DNA from: UBA1426 sp050953365
GTDB taxonomy: Bacteria; Bacillota; Clostridia; Peptostreptococcales; Anaerovoracaceae
Direction of reading: 5' to 3'
NCBI GenBank assembly: GCA_050953365.1
Contig: JBMNMN010000006.1
Coordinates: 62,001-126,000, forward strand
DNA length: 64,000 bases
A model generated the notes under the pieces. It had not been told where the DNA came from and did no database searches. It saw nothing but the letters and a program-made list of their open reading frames with translations. Position numbers and translations under genes: made by a program. Below are positions 42,325-49,964 of this stretch, one piece after another. Numbering within the stretch: the stretch's first letter is position 1; each line of letters opens with the position of its first letter.

Positions 42325-43158
42325 TTGGAACTTCGATTTGTTAAATGTAATCCCAGCGGAAACACAACGGTACTGATATTGGATCCTTTACCGAGGGAGA
42401 AATATCCGGAAATTGCCGTCAAAGTTATGTCCGATACATATCTCTGCGCAGAGCAGGTGGGTTTTTTGGAGGAGGCCGACGCTCCCGCTGCCGCAGCAAG
42501 GCTGCACATGATGGGAGGAGAGTTTTGCGGAAACGCTTCGAGAAGTTTTGCCGCCTGGATAGCGCTCGGCGGACTTGAAGGCGGTGAATTGAAAGGGTTT
42601 AGTGAGGTGGAAAAACAAGTCCTCTTCCAGATATCCGGCCATGCGGACACGTTGAAGGCAAGGGTATACAACCAATGGTCGAAACATACCTGCAACGCGG
42701 AAGTTGATATGCCTCTTCCATTGCAGATCCTGCACGGATGGAACGACCAGCTGAGCGAATACAGCATCGTGGCTTATGAGGGAATCATTCATACGATCCT
42801 TTGGAGCAAGGTTGCTGCGGAGGTATACGTTAATATTGTAGAGGATTTTCTTGAAAAGCAGGGGTTCTCTACGGATTGCTTCGGGATCATGTTCTATGAC
42901 AGCCGGACTTCGGAGATGATTCCCATGGTCCGTGTTAAAGCCGTAGATTCTCTCGTGTGGGAGAGCAGCTGCGGTTCGGGGACGGTTGCTTTGGCATCCG
43001 CCCTGGCAGATAAACAGCAGGCTTCCATTGAGCATATGCAAGTACGGCAGCCCGGCGGAGACCTGTTTGTAAGCGTGGATTGGGAAAATGGGATCAAGGA
43101 AGTGCGCTTGTCCGGAGATATTCAGATCACAGCAATAGGAACAGCATATATCGATTAG
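42325..43158 (+). CDS. Diaminopimelate epimerase-like racemase
   Basis: The 277-residue product shows the two-cysteine DapF-fold active site: GGEFCGNASRSFAAW near residue 70 and ESSCGSGTVALASAL near 213. The DapF family uses such a cysteine pair for cofactor-independent racemisation; the variant motifs here resemble CntK-type amino acid racemases rather than true DapF (NxNCGNG). Substrate is unknown. I chose a TTG start at 42325 because GGAGGTG lies six bases upstream; a GTG at 42286 is the alternative. It is followed 12 bp later by a CcdA-like gene. Confidence 0.75.
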   Translation: MELRFVKCNPSGNTTVLILDPLPREKYPEIAVKVMSDTYLCAEQVGFLEEADAPAAAARLHMMGGEFCGNASRSFAAWIALGGLEGGELKGFSEVEKQVLFQISGHADTLKARVYNQWSKHTCNAEVDMPLPLQILHGWNDQLSEYSIVAYEGIIHTILWSKVAAEVYVNIVEDFLEKQGFSTDCFGIMFYDSRTSEMIPMVRVKAVDSLVWESSCGSGTVALASALADKQQASIEHMQVRQPGGDLFVSVDWENGIKEVRLSGDIQITAIGTAYID

Positions 43159-43170
43159 AGGAGAAAAAAG

Positions 43171-43890
43171 TTGGTATATTGGATAGAAGAAACCATTGAG
43201 ACCATCGTCTCCATGCTGGAAAGCAATTTGTGGTTTGTGCCTCTTTTGGCTTTTGTCGCCGGATTGCTTACTTCCCTAACGCCCTGCTCCCTCACCAGCC
43301 TTCCCATGGTGATAAGCTATATAAGCGGCACCAAGAGTTCGGATAAACGAAAGGCTTTGGCCATTTCCCTGCTTTTCGCTCTGGGCATGGCTGTAGTGTA
43401 CACTACGCTGGGAGTATTTGCATCTTTGTTGGGAGAACTGCTCCATCATTTGGGTGTCTGGTGGTATCTTCTTTTGGCGGCGGTTACCGTACTTATGGCA
43501 TTGCAGATGTTTGAAATCATTGATATCATTCCCAGATCTTTGGCGCATTCAAAGAGCGCGAAAAAAGGTTATGCGGGAGCTTTTGCCGCGGGAATGCTTG
43601 GCGGGCTCTTTGCTTCCCACTGCGCGTTGCCTGCGCTGGTAGTGCTTCTGGCCATGGTAGCGGAAGGAGGCAATATATTGCGGGGCGGGCTTCTGTTGCT
43701 GCTCTTTGCCTTGGGACACAGCGTTTTTGTAATCACAGCCGGCACTTGGACGGCGGGTCTGGAGAAAATGACTCACGACAAAAAATATGATGCAGTTGTG
43801 AAGTCTATTAAGATTATGATGGGTGTTATTATGATGCTTCTGGCAGCATATTTGGTTTATCTCGGGCTATCCGATCCCCATTTTCATTGA
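43171..43890 (+). CDS. CcdA/DsbD-like membrane protein
   Basis: The 239-residue product has six predicted membrane helices and the paired cysteines of CcdA-type thiol transporters, one in SLTPCSLTSLP (helix 1) and one in FASHCALPALV (helix 4). These proteins pass electrons from cytoplasmic thioredoxin to extracytoplasmic thiol proteins. A TTG start with GAGGAG upstream is used. It probably shares the promoter of the epimerase-like gene. No cytochrome c maturation genes are near, so the partner is unknown. Confidence 0.82.
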   Translation: MVYWIEETIETIVSMLESNLWFVPLLAFVAGLLTSLTPCSLTSLPMVISYISGTKSSDKRKALAISLLFALGMAVVYTTLGVFASLLGELLHHLGVWWYLLLAAVTVLMALQMFEIIDIIPRSLAHSKSAKKGYAGAFAAGMLGGLFASHCALPALVVLLAMVAEGGNILRGGLLLLLFALGHSVFVITAGTWTAGLEKMTHDKKYDAVVKSIKIMMGVIMMLLAAYLVYLGLSDPHFH

Positions 43891-43992
43891 GGTATAAAGA
43901 CTTGCGGTGTGCCGGTGGAACCTACAAAAAACAAATGAGGAAGCAATTAAGTGTATTAGGGAAACTTTCAAAGAATAAAGGCGGAGGTATTT

Positions 43993-44427
43993 ATGGAAGA
44001 AAGATATACGGCATTAAGAAGATCGGAATATAAAAGGGATTTTACGAAATTTAGTATTGTGATGGGCATTTTTATTATAGTCTATTCGCTGTATAGAATG
44101 GATTTTTGGATGGCAGCAATAGGGGCGGTGATAATTTATGTGGTCATTTACAGCAAAGATGTAGTCGTCGATAAAAACGGCGTGACTACTCACTACCACG
44201 CAATTTTCTATAACAAGAGCCGAACATATCCTTTTTCCGAATTTACCGAGCTGCGGGTTCAAAAGACCGGCGTTCCGGAAACCATTGTGGGCTTTGTGCG
44301 GAATGGAATGAACACCCCCTGCCTGTTTACCGATTCCGATGCAAAAGGAGTAATTCGCTTGGCAAAAGAATGCAATCCCAGGTTGTATGTCCGTGAAATG
44401 CCGCCAAGAGGGCAACGCGGGTTATAA
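43993..44427 (+). CDS. Hypothetical membrane protein with PH-like domain
   Basis: The 144-residue product has two adjoining hydrophobic helices (about 20-50, FSIVMGIFIIVYSLYRMDFW and AAIGAVIIYVVIYS) followed by a soluble part of about 90 residues with strands (VVVDKNGVTTHYHAIFYNKS, YPFSEFTELRV) that look like a bacterial PH-type domain. I do not recognise a named family. It has a good GGAGG site. Its last 6 bp overlap the 3' end of cvpA on the other strand. Confidence 0.65.
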   Translation: MEERYTALRRSEYKRDFTKFSIVMGIFIIVYSLYRMDFWMAAIGAVIIYVVIYSKDVVVDKNGVTTHYHAIFYNKSRTYPFSEFTELRVQKTGVPETIVGFVRNGMNTPCLFTDSDAKGVIRLAKECNPRLYVREMPPRGQRGL

Positions 44428-45054
44428 GCGCGTTTTTACGATGAGAAGCAGGTAGTTGTTGTCGTATAAAGTGCCGGCGATTCTGGAAGTTTCAAGCGCC
44501 GAGGCGATCCCGTCTCCGGAAGTGAGGCTTATGACCGGGACGAGAAGAGCCAATAATATGAAAATCAGCAGCAATCCTTTGACTGCGCCGGCTGCCAGTC
44601 CCAAAACACCGTCCAGGAAGCCTATTAAACCGTCGTTGTGTTTCTTGCTGAACAGAGAAGTGAGAAACAAAAACACAATACGAATGATTATCATCACCAG
44701 AAGGAAACAAAGTATTTTAAATACGAAATCCGCAACTCCGGAAGCGATGGCTCCAGCCACGCTGTTTTTTATTGAATCGATGAATTCCTGAAGAATCAAC
44801 GGCATGTCTGCCGTAAGCGAATTTGCTGCGGAGGGACCCTCTGCCACTATCTGGCCGGAAATCTTGTTATAGATGCTGTCGTAGAAATTCGTTTTAGCTC
44901 TAAGGAAGCTCTCCGCCTGCGAATACCAGGCAAAACTGAGCACGATGGCCAAGATCCAGCCCGCAGTATGCAGCAATGTATGTACAAAACCTTGCCGGAA
45001 TCCGGCGGCCGTCGAAATGACGAAAATAAGACCGATGGCGATATCCATCCACAT
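44422..45054 (-). CDS. CvpA family membrane protein
   Basis: The 210-residue product has four transmembrane helices with the CvpA pattern: MDIAIGLIFVISTAAGFRQGFVHTLL at the N terminus, a cytoplasmic or periplasmic middle, then IIRIVFLFLTSLF and the conserved GFLDGVLGLAAGAVKGLLLIFI. CvpA is linked to colicin V export and to envelope integrity; its biochemical role is unclear. The ATG at 45054 has AAGGAGG upstream. Confidence 0.85.
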   Translation of the reverse strand: MWMDIAIGLIFVISTAAGFRQGFVHTLLHTAGWILAIVLSFAWYSQAESFLRAKTNFYDSIYNKISGQIVAEGPSAANSLTADMPLILQEFIDSIKNSVAGAIASGVADFVFKILCFLLVMIIIRIVFLFLTSLFSKKHNDGLIGFLDGVLGLAAGAVKGLLLIFILLALLVPVISLTSGDGIASALETSRIAGTLYDNNYLLLIVKTRL

Positions 45055-45165
45055 TGCAGACAACCTCCTTGCCGTCATATTCGGCCAAGCATACGCATAT
45101 ATCTATACTACCAATTTATTGGTGCTAACACAAGATTATAAGCGTATTTTGGGAGGTCATGGAAG

Positions 45166-46221
45166 ATGAACTACATAAAATACACCAGGACTTTTGTAAT
45201 GATGGAGGAGCAGACGGCAGAGTTTGCCGCTCGTGAAGCGCCTATAAAAGGATATTTGAAAGTTGAGACGGGGAACAACAAAGGCGCCCTTCGCTGCGTT
45301 GTTCAAAACCTGAAATATTTTAGCAGAGGCGATTATATATACAAGCTGATTTTGTTCGGTAAAAAAGGGGACAGGACCATTCACTCGGTGCTGGGAAGCC
45401 TTACCATAAATCGCTATGGAAACGGTGAAACCTATTTTCGTTTTAATCCCTTGGATATGGACGGAAAAGGCAGCTGTTATGACGATTTCAGCATTGCAAT
45501 CGTAGCTGCCGTTTCGGGCACCAACGATAAGGAACCGCTGCATCCGGTGCTGAAAGGGATCATGAAAAGGAACGAAGCCGCTTCGGAAAAAAATGAAGCA
45601 GAGCAGGAGAGGTTCGGCGTGCAGCTTGTCATGAAACCGGAGGAGGAGCTGTTAGCCGTAATGAAGGGAGCACAACCGGAGCAACAGCCGCAACAGGCAG
45701 CGGCGGAGCAGCAATCGCGGCAAACTGTAACGGCTCAGCCTCCGCAACAGGAAGATACGGCAGCGCGGCCGAAAACACCGGGACGGGCAAATTACAATTC
45801 TTTCTATAACGAGTATCTTCTCCAGTTCTGCGGATACACTTGCAGGGTTGCAAACTACTACGAAGATGTTTACCCCTTTGAAAACGACCGTACCGGCGCA
45901 CGCTGGAAAAGGATTCAAAACGTGGCCAGCTTACCCTTGGTATCACCGGGCGCCCACTACTTTGCCACTCAATACAGGCATTTTCTTTTCGGGGCAAAGC
46001 CGGACTCCGCCGGGGTTGCCTGTATGTATTTCTTCGCGGTGCCGGGCAGGTTTGTCCAAGAGGAGCAACCCGACGGAGGCCGGTCAGGCTTCGTTTACTG
46101 GCAGCCCGTAGTGGGCGCCGCCCTGCCCGGGATGCAAGCCGGAAGTCAGGGTAAGTCCGAATACGGTTACTGGATTGTAGCTGTAGATGCGTTAACGGGA
46201 GATATTATTGAGGCGGGCTGA
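45166..46221 (+). CDS. Hypothetical protein with two domains and a Gln/Pro-rich linker
   Basis: The 351-residue product has an N-terminal beta-rich domain of about 130 residues (AAREAPIKGYLKVETGNNKGALRCVVQNL, FRFNPLDMDGKGSCYDDFSI), a low-complexity linker near 165-205 rich in Gln, Ala and Pro, and a C-terminal domain of about 145 residues rich in aromatic residues (YNEYLLQFCGYTCRVANYYEDVYPF). No signal peptide or membrane helix is present. I do not know the function. GGGAGGTC precedes the ATG. Its last 55 bp overlap the gene on the other strand. Confidence 0.75.
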   Translation: MNYIKYTRTFVMMEEQTAEFAAREAPIKGYLKVETGNNKGALRCVVQNLKYFSRGDYIYKLILFGKKGDRTIHSVLGSLTINRYGNGETYFRFNPLDMDGKGSCYDDFSIAIVAAVSGTNDKEPLHPVLKGIMKRNEAASEKNEAEQERFGVQLVMKPEEELLAVMKGAQPEQQPQQAAAEQQSRQTVTAQPPQQEDTAARPKTPGRANYNSFYNEYLLQFCGYTCRVANYYEDVYPFENDRTGARWKRIQNVASLPLVSPGAHYFATQYRHFLFGAKPDSAGVACMYFFAVPGRFVQEEQPDGGRSGFVYWQPVVGAALPGMQAGSQGKSEYGYWIVAVDALTGDIIEAG

Positions 46222-46799
46222 TTCAAACCGCTGGCAAGAATACCCCTGGCCATGTAGTCGCCCATGACGACAGCAAGATCCTGGATCCGGTCAAAGACCC
46301 GGATTTCGTTCTCATAATTTCCCTGAAGGATGGACAGGATTACCTGGATTCCCATGTTGATAAATTGAGTGAACAGATCCCTCCAAACGGATGCATCCCA
46401 GTAACTGTTGATGCTTGCCAGAAAAGCCGCCCCCTGTTCGGCTGTTTCATACAATTCCACGGTAACTCTGTTTACTTCCTCCTGGTCACCGTTTTTCATC
46501 GCTTCCACCAGCTGCCAGAACATCAGAATAATTCTGGATATCCGATTTAAATATTCTTCCGCTATCTGAGTGCCGTAAAAAACAATAAGAGCATTATAAA
46601 AGCGAAGAGGTACCCCTACATATAAGCGGTCTGTTACTGCTGCTAAGCGTGGATGATCATCGATAAAGCTATAGATAAAGTTTCGCATCCACATGGACAT
46701 TTCCAGCCAGACAGTTCGAAATGCAATGATGGCGTTCATCTGCTCAAAAGTAACATTTTGGGGAGCAAATTGAAGTTCGAAAGGAATGTCATTAGGCAT
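46167..46799 (-). CDS. Conserved hypothetical helical protein, paralogue 1
   Basis: The 210-residue product is all-helical by composition and clearly paralogous to the gene just upstream (shared TFEQMNAIIAFRTVWLE, VTDRLYVGVPL, NSYWDASVWRDLF and GNYENEIRVFDRI stretches). It resembles a Firmicute family that I recall being annotated, wrongly, as acetylglutamate kinase; none of the kinase motifs are present. Function is unknown. AAGGAG precedes the ATG. The 3' end overlaps the convergent hypothetical gene by 55 bp. Confidence 0.8.
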   Translation of the reverse strand: MPNDIPFELQFAPQNVTFEQMNAIIAFRTVWLEMSMWMRNFIYSFIDDHPRLAAVTDRLYVGVPLRFYNALIVFYGTQIAEEYLNRISRIILMFWQLVEAMKNGDQEEVNRVTVELYETAEQGAAFLASINSYWDASVWRDLFTQFINMGIQVILSILQGNYENEIRVFDRIQDLAVVMGDYMARGILASGLNQPASIISPVNASTATIQ

Positions 46800-46814
46800 G
46801 TCAATCTCCTTCTT

Positions 46815-47420
46815 CTATTGATCTGCTTGGACAGGCCCGATCGGTTGACCAAAGCTGCTTTGTATGATACCCCTCGCCATATAGTTTCCCATGAGTACAG
46901 CGAGGTTTTCCATTCGATCAAAGACTCGGATTTCATTTTCGTAATTTCCTTCCATTATTGAAAGGATCAGTTCATTTAACATGCTGTAATATTGAATAAA
47001 AAAATTTCTCCAAGTAGCCTGATCCCAATATGAGTTAATATTGGACAAAAAAGCGGCATTTTCGTTTGCGCCTTCAAAAAGAGCCACTGTAATCTCGCTG
47101 ACAAGATCCTGCCGATTGCTTTTTATGGCATCTACCAGTCTCCAGATTCGCAAAATGTCACGCGATTGGAGACCAAGAAGTTGTTCCGCGACCTCGGGTC
47201 CATAAAATACAGTCATCGCATTATAAAAATCTAAAGGAACACCTGTGTAGAGCCGGTTTGTGATTGCTGTTTGATTTGGATGATTGGCAATAATGCTATT
47301 GACGAAATCCCTTGTCCATAGGGTGTATTCAAGCCAAAGCGTCCGAAAAGCGATAAGGGCATTCATCTGCTCAAAAGTAATACTCTTGGAAATCGGTGTA
47401 ATCGGAGGGACACTCGACAT
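46815..47420 (-). CDS. Conserved hypothetical helical protein, paralogue 2
   Basis: The 201-residue product shares about half its residues with its neighbour and is 15 bp upstream of it, so the pair arose by tandem duplication and is cotranscribed. Conserved blocks are FEQMNALIAFRTLWLEYTLWTRDF, FLSNINSYWDQATWRNFF and VFDRMENLAVLMGNYMARGI. No signal peptide, membrane helix or catalytic motif is apparent. AAAAGGAGCC precedes the ATG. The gene diverges from tadA, across a 225-bp gap. Confidence 0.8.
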   Translation of the reverse strand: MSSVPPITPISKSITFEQMNALIAFRTLWLEYTLWTRDFVNSIIANHPNQTAITNRLYTGVPLDFYNAMTVFYGPEVAEQLLGLQSRDILRIWRLVDAIKSNRQDLVSEITVALFEGANENAAFLSNINSYWDQATWRNFFIQYYSMLNELILSIMEGNYENEIRVFDRMENLAVLMGNYMARGIIQSSFGQPIGPVQADQ

Positions 47421-47537
47421 GACTGAAGGCTCCTTTTTACTGTATTACAAAATAATATGAAACCTGAGTCCTTTTTGTTCCTGCAGGCGGATAGGCGCGT
47501 TTTGGCTGGTACCGGCATTTTCACTGTGAAATACACA

Positions 47538-47566
47538 TTGAAATGCATTGGAATTTATGATAGGAT
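47538..47566 (+). promoter_or_regulatory. Probable sigma-A promoter of tadA
   Basis: TTGAAA at 47538-47543 and TAGGAT at 47561-47566 are 17 bp apart, about 80 bp upstream of the tadA ATG. This supports the choice of the internal ATG over the long open frame that begins at 47457, upstream of the promoter. Confidence 0.55.
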
Positions 47567-47645
47567 ATTAAAGCTAATGCGGAATGGAAATAATGAAGCA
47601 AGGCTCGCAGGTTTCGGGCTTAGAGTAAGCATTGCAGGTGACAAA

Positions 47646-48140
47646 ATGACACCCGATTTTTTTATGAGAGAAGCCCTTAAAGAGGCTGAAAAGGCCTTTG
47701 CAATGGGTGAAGTCCCCATTGGCGCTGTCGTTGAACGCAATGGTGAGATCATCGGCAGAGGTCACAACCGCACGGAGACCTGGAAGGATCCAACGGCTCA
47801 TGCGGAGATCATCGCCATTCGTCAAGCTGCCGAAACCTTAGGAGGCTGGAGGCTTCTTAATTCGAACTTATATGTAACTACAGAGCCTTGTTCCATGTGT
47901 GCCGGCGCCATTGTCCTTGCGCGGATTGAAACGGTATATATCGGAACCATGGATCCCAAAGCAGGAGCTTGCGGTTCCCTGATGAACATACTTCAGGATG
48001 AAAGGCTCAATCACAACGCAGAGATTCGGACCGGTATTCTTGAGCAGGAATGCCGACAGCTTATGAAGGATTTTTTTCGAAATCTACGACAGCAGAAGAA
48101 ATTAACCGAAACGACATGGACACATCAGGAGGAACAGTAA
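47646..48140 (+). CDS. tadA: tRNA-specific adenosine deaminase
   Basis: TadA converts A34 to inosine in tRNA-Arg(ACG). The 164-residue product has the zinc deaminase motifs TAHAEI (catalytic glutamate) near residue 55 and TEPCSMCAGAIVLARI near 83-98, and the TadA-specific DPKAGACGSL. The open frame extends 63 codons upstream, but the ATG at 47646 with AGGTGA gives the family N terminus (MREALKEAEKAFAMGEVPIGAVV) and lies downstream of the likely promoter. Confidence 0.94.
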   Translation: MTPDFFMREALKEAEKAFAMGEVPIGAVVERNGEIIGRGHNRTETWKDPTAHAEIIAIRQAAETLGGWRLLNSNLYVTTEPCSMCAGAIVLARIETVYIGTMDPKAGACGSLMNILQDERLNHNAEIRTGILEQECRQLMKDFFRNLRQQKKLTETTWTHQEEQ

Positions 48141-48143
48141 ATT

Positions 48144-49016
48144 ATGAAAAGATTGGGCACAATTTTATGCCTTTCCCTAATAATCGTATTCATGGCAACA
48201 AGCGTCGGCTTCGCATCGGGGCTAACGCTGGTCAGCAGCTTTCCCGAAGAAGGCAATGCGGCTATAACGCCGCAGAACGTAGCAATTAAACTGGTCTTTT
48301 CGGAGAAAATCAGCGATCCGGCTGCTGTAGCGGCCAATGCGGGATTATTTTCCATTGTTGATGAGGAAGGCAAGCCCATTGCTTTTGAGCCCTTATATAA
48401 TGAGGCGAAATACCCCAATGAGGTATGGCTGCAGATCACCGAGACCTTGACACAGAACACTTCGTATACGGTTACTATTAAAGAAGGGTTGCAAAGCAGC
48501 GCAGGAAATACCTTGGATGAAACCATCGTACTTAACTTTTCCACCCGTAATACGGAAGCCGACAACAAGGGATACATGGTGCTCATGGTTATCATGATCG
48601 CAGGTATGGTGGTATTTACCGTCTTTGATACAAAGCGCAAATTGAAAAAGGAAACCGCCCAAAAAGAAGAAGAGCTGAAGGTCAATCCCTACAAAGAAGC
48701 CAAGCGTACAGGTAAATCCGTTGAGGAAATCGTTGCCCGTACAGAAAAGGAAAAGGCCCAGGCAGAAAAGCGGAAAGCAAAAGTTGCAAAAAGGCAGAGT
48801 GCCCAGGTTAAGAAAGATGAAGAGCCATCGCGCCCCGGCGTTAAAAGGGTAAAAAGGCCCAGAACCATTTCCGAGAAGGGTTATCGCGCGCCCCAAAGCT
48901 TTATCGATGCAAGGATTGCCAGAGAGCAGGCCAAGCAGAAAGCCAGGGAAAAAGCAAAGCGGCCTCAGCAGAGCAGGAGCAAAGGCAGCAAACAACAGCA
49001 GCGAAAGAAAAAGTAA
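48144..49016 (+). CDS. Secreted/membrane Ig-like (Big_5) domain protein with a long basic tail
   Basis: The 290-residue product has a signal peptide (MKRLGTILCLSLIIVFMATSVGFA), a Big_5-type Ig-like domain (about 26-130; FPEEGNAAITPQNVAIKLVFSE, LTQNTSYTVTIKEGLQSSAGN), a transmembrane helix (about 140-160, GYMVLMVIMIAGMVVFTVF) and a C-terminal region of about 130 residues very rich in Lys, Arg, Ala and Gln. The topology implies an outside Ig domain and a basic cytoplasmic tail that could bind nucleic acid or acidic lipids. It lies 3 bp after tadA with AGGAGGAA upstream. Confidence 0.8.
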   Translation: MKRLGTILCLSLIIVFMATSVGFASGLTLVSSFPEEGNAAITPQNVAIKLVFSEKISDPAAVAANAGLFSIVDEEGKPIAFEPLYNEAKYPNEVWLQITETLTQNTSYTVTIKEGLQSSAGNTLDETIVLNFSTRNTEADNKGYMVLMVIMIAGMVVFTVFDTKRKLKKETAQKEEELKVNPYKEAKRTGKSVEEIVARTEKEKAQAEKRKAKVAKRQSAQVKKDEEPSRPGVKRVKRPRTISEKGYRAPQSFIDARIAREQAKQKAREKAKRPQQSRSKGSKQQQRKKK

Positions 49017-49044
49017 ATAGAAAATAGTTTAGCAGGGGAAAAAG

Positions 49045-49704
49045 ATGCGAAGTGATAAATTCCCTCAAGCCGTATCTCTTACCGAGGAGATTGAAAACAT
49101 CCTTCGAGAAAGGATCCTGAAGGGTGAGTACGGCATCGGCGAACGGCTCAAGGAAAACCAGATTGCAAACGAGCTGAAGGTAAGCAGAACGCCCATCCGA
49201 GAAGCGTTTAGGCAGCTGGAAAAGGAAGGATTGATCGAATCCATTCCCAACAGAGGCTCCTTTGCCATGGGTCTGACAAAACAGGATGTCCGTGACATAT
49301 ACGCCGTTCGAGCTGCCGTTGAAGCCCTGGCGGTAGAGTGGGCCGTGGATCGCATCGGAGAAGATGAAATTTTCCGCCTGCAGGACGCTTTTGATCGAAT
49401 GGATTTTTATACTCGGAAGCAGGACAGCAGGAAGGTGATGGAGCTAAACAGAACCTTTCACGAAATCATCTATAGCGCTTCCGGCAGCCGATTCCTTGCG
49501 CAGATATTGAAGTCTTATCAGGAATATGTGGAAAAGACGCGAAAGGCCACCGTCTATTGCAGCGATAACCTGCCTATTATATTGGAAGAGCACAGACAGA
49601 TTCTTACGGCCATCCAAGAGAGGAATAAAGAGAAAGCGGTAGAACTGATTTCCTTGCATCTATCCAACTCTAAAAACCGGGCGGAGCAAAGCCTGAATTT
49701 GTAA
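49045..49704 (+). CDS. GntR-family transcriptional regulator (FadR/FCD type)
   Basis: The 219-residue product has an N-terminal winged helix (LKENQIANELKVSRTPIREAFRQLEKEGLI) and a C-terminal all-helical FCD domain with the metal-binding D...H...H pattern (FDRMDFYTRKQD, LNRTFHEIIY, EEHRQILTAI). Members bind organic acids. It ends at a strong terminator and lies 260 bp before the ferredoxin oxidoreductase operon, which it might control; this is inferred from position only. Confidence 0.9.
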   Translation: MRSDKFPQAVSLTEEIENILRERILKGEYGIGERLKENQIANELKVSRTPIREAFRQLEKEGLIESIPNRGSFAMGLTKQDVRDIYAVRAAVEALAVEWAVDRIGEDEIFRLQDAFDRMDFYTRKQDSRKVMELNRTFHEIIYSASGSRFLAQILKSYQEYVEKTRKATVYCSDNLPIILEEHRQILTAIQERNKEKAVELISLHLSNSKNRAEQSLNL

Positions 49705-49744
49705 AATACTATATTAAATAATTAAATACTATAGCCATAGTCCC

Positions 49745-49776
49745 AGCGAAAAGCGCAGCTTTTCGCTCTTTTTTTT
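49745..49776 (+). terminator. Intrinsic terminator after the GntR gene
   Basis: A perfect 10-bp stem AGCGAAAAGC with GCTTTTCGCT around a GCA loop (49745-49767) is followed by CTTTTTTTT. The rest of the gap to 49964 holds no gene. Confidence 0.92.
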
Positions 49777-49964
49777 GGCGCGCTGTTCCCGTTTCCAATT
49801 TCAGCAGCCACAAGCAACTGTCATACCGGGCGGATTGTATACAAGAATGCGATAAACAATTAACAAGCATTAATACATGGCTATCCCTTGTACTTTTGTT
49901 GTCATCAAAAATGCGAAATGATAGCATAATAATAGATGAGAAGCGACGGGAGGGAGTTTATTAT

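Noticed and set aside
47457..47645. N-terminal 63-codon extension of TadA
   Set aside because: It lies upstream of or across the likely promoter, is not seen in TadA proteins, and the internal ATG gives the family start.
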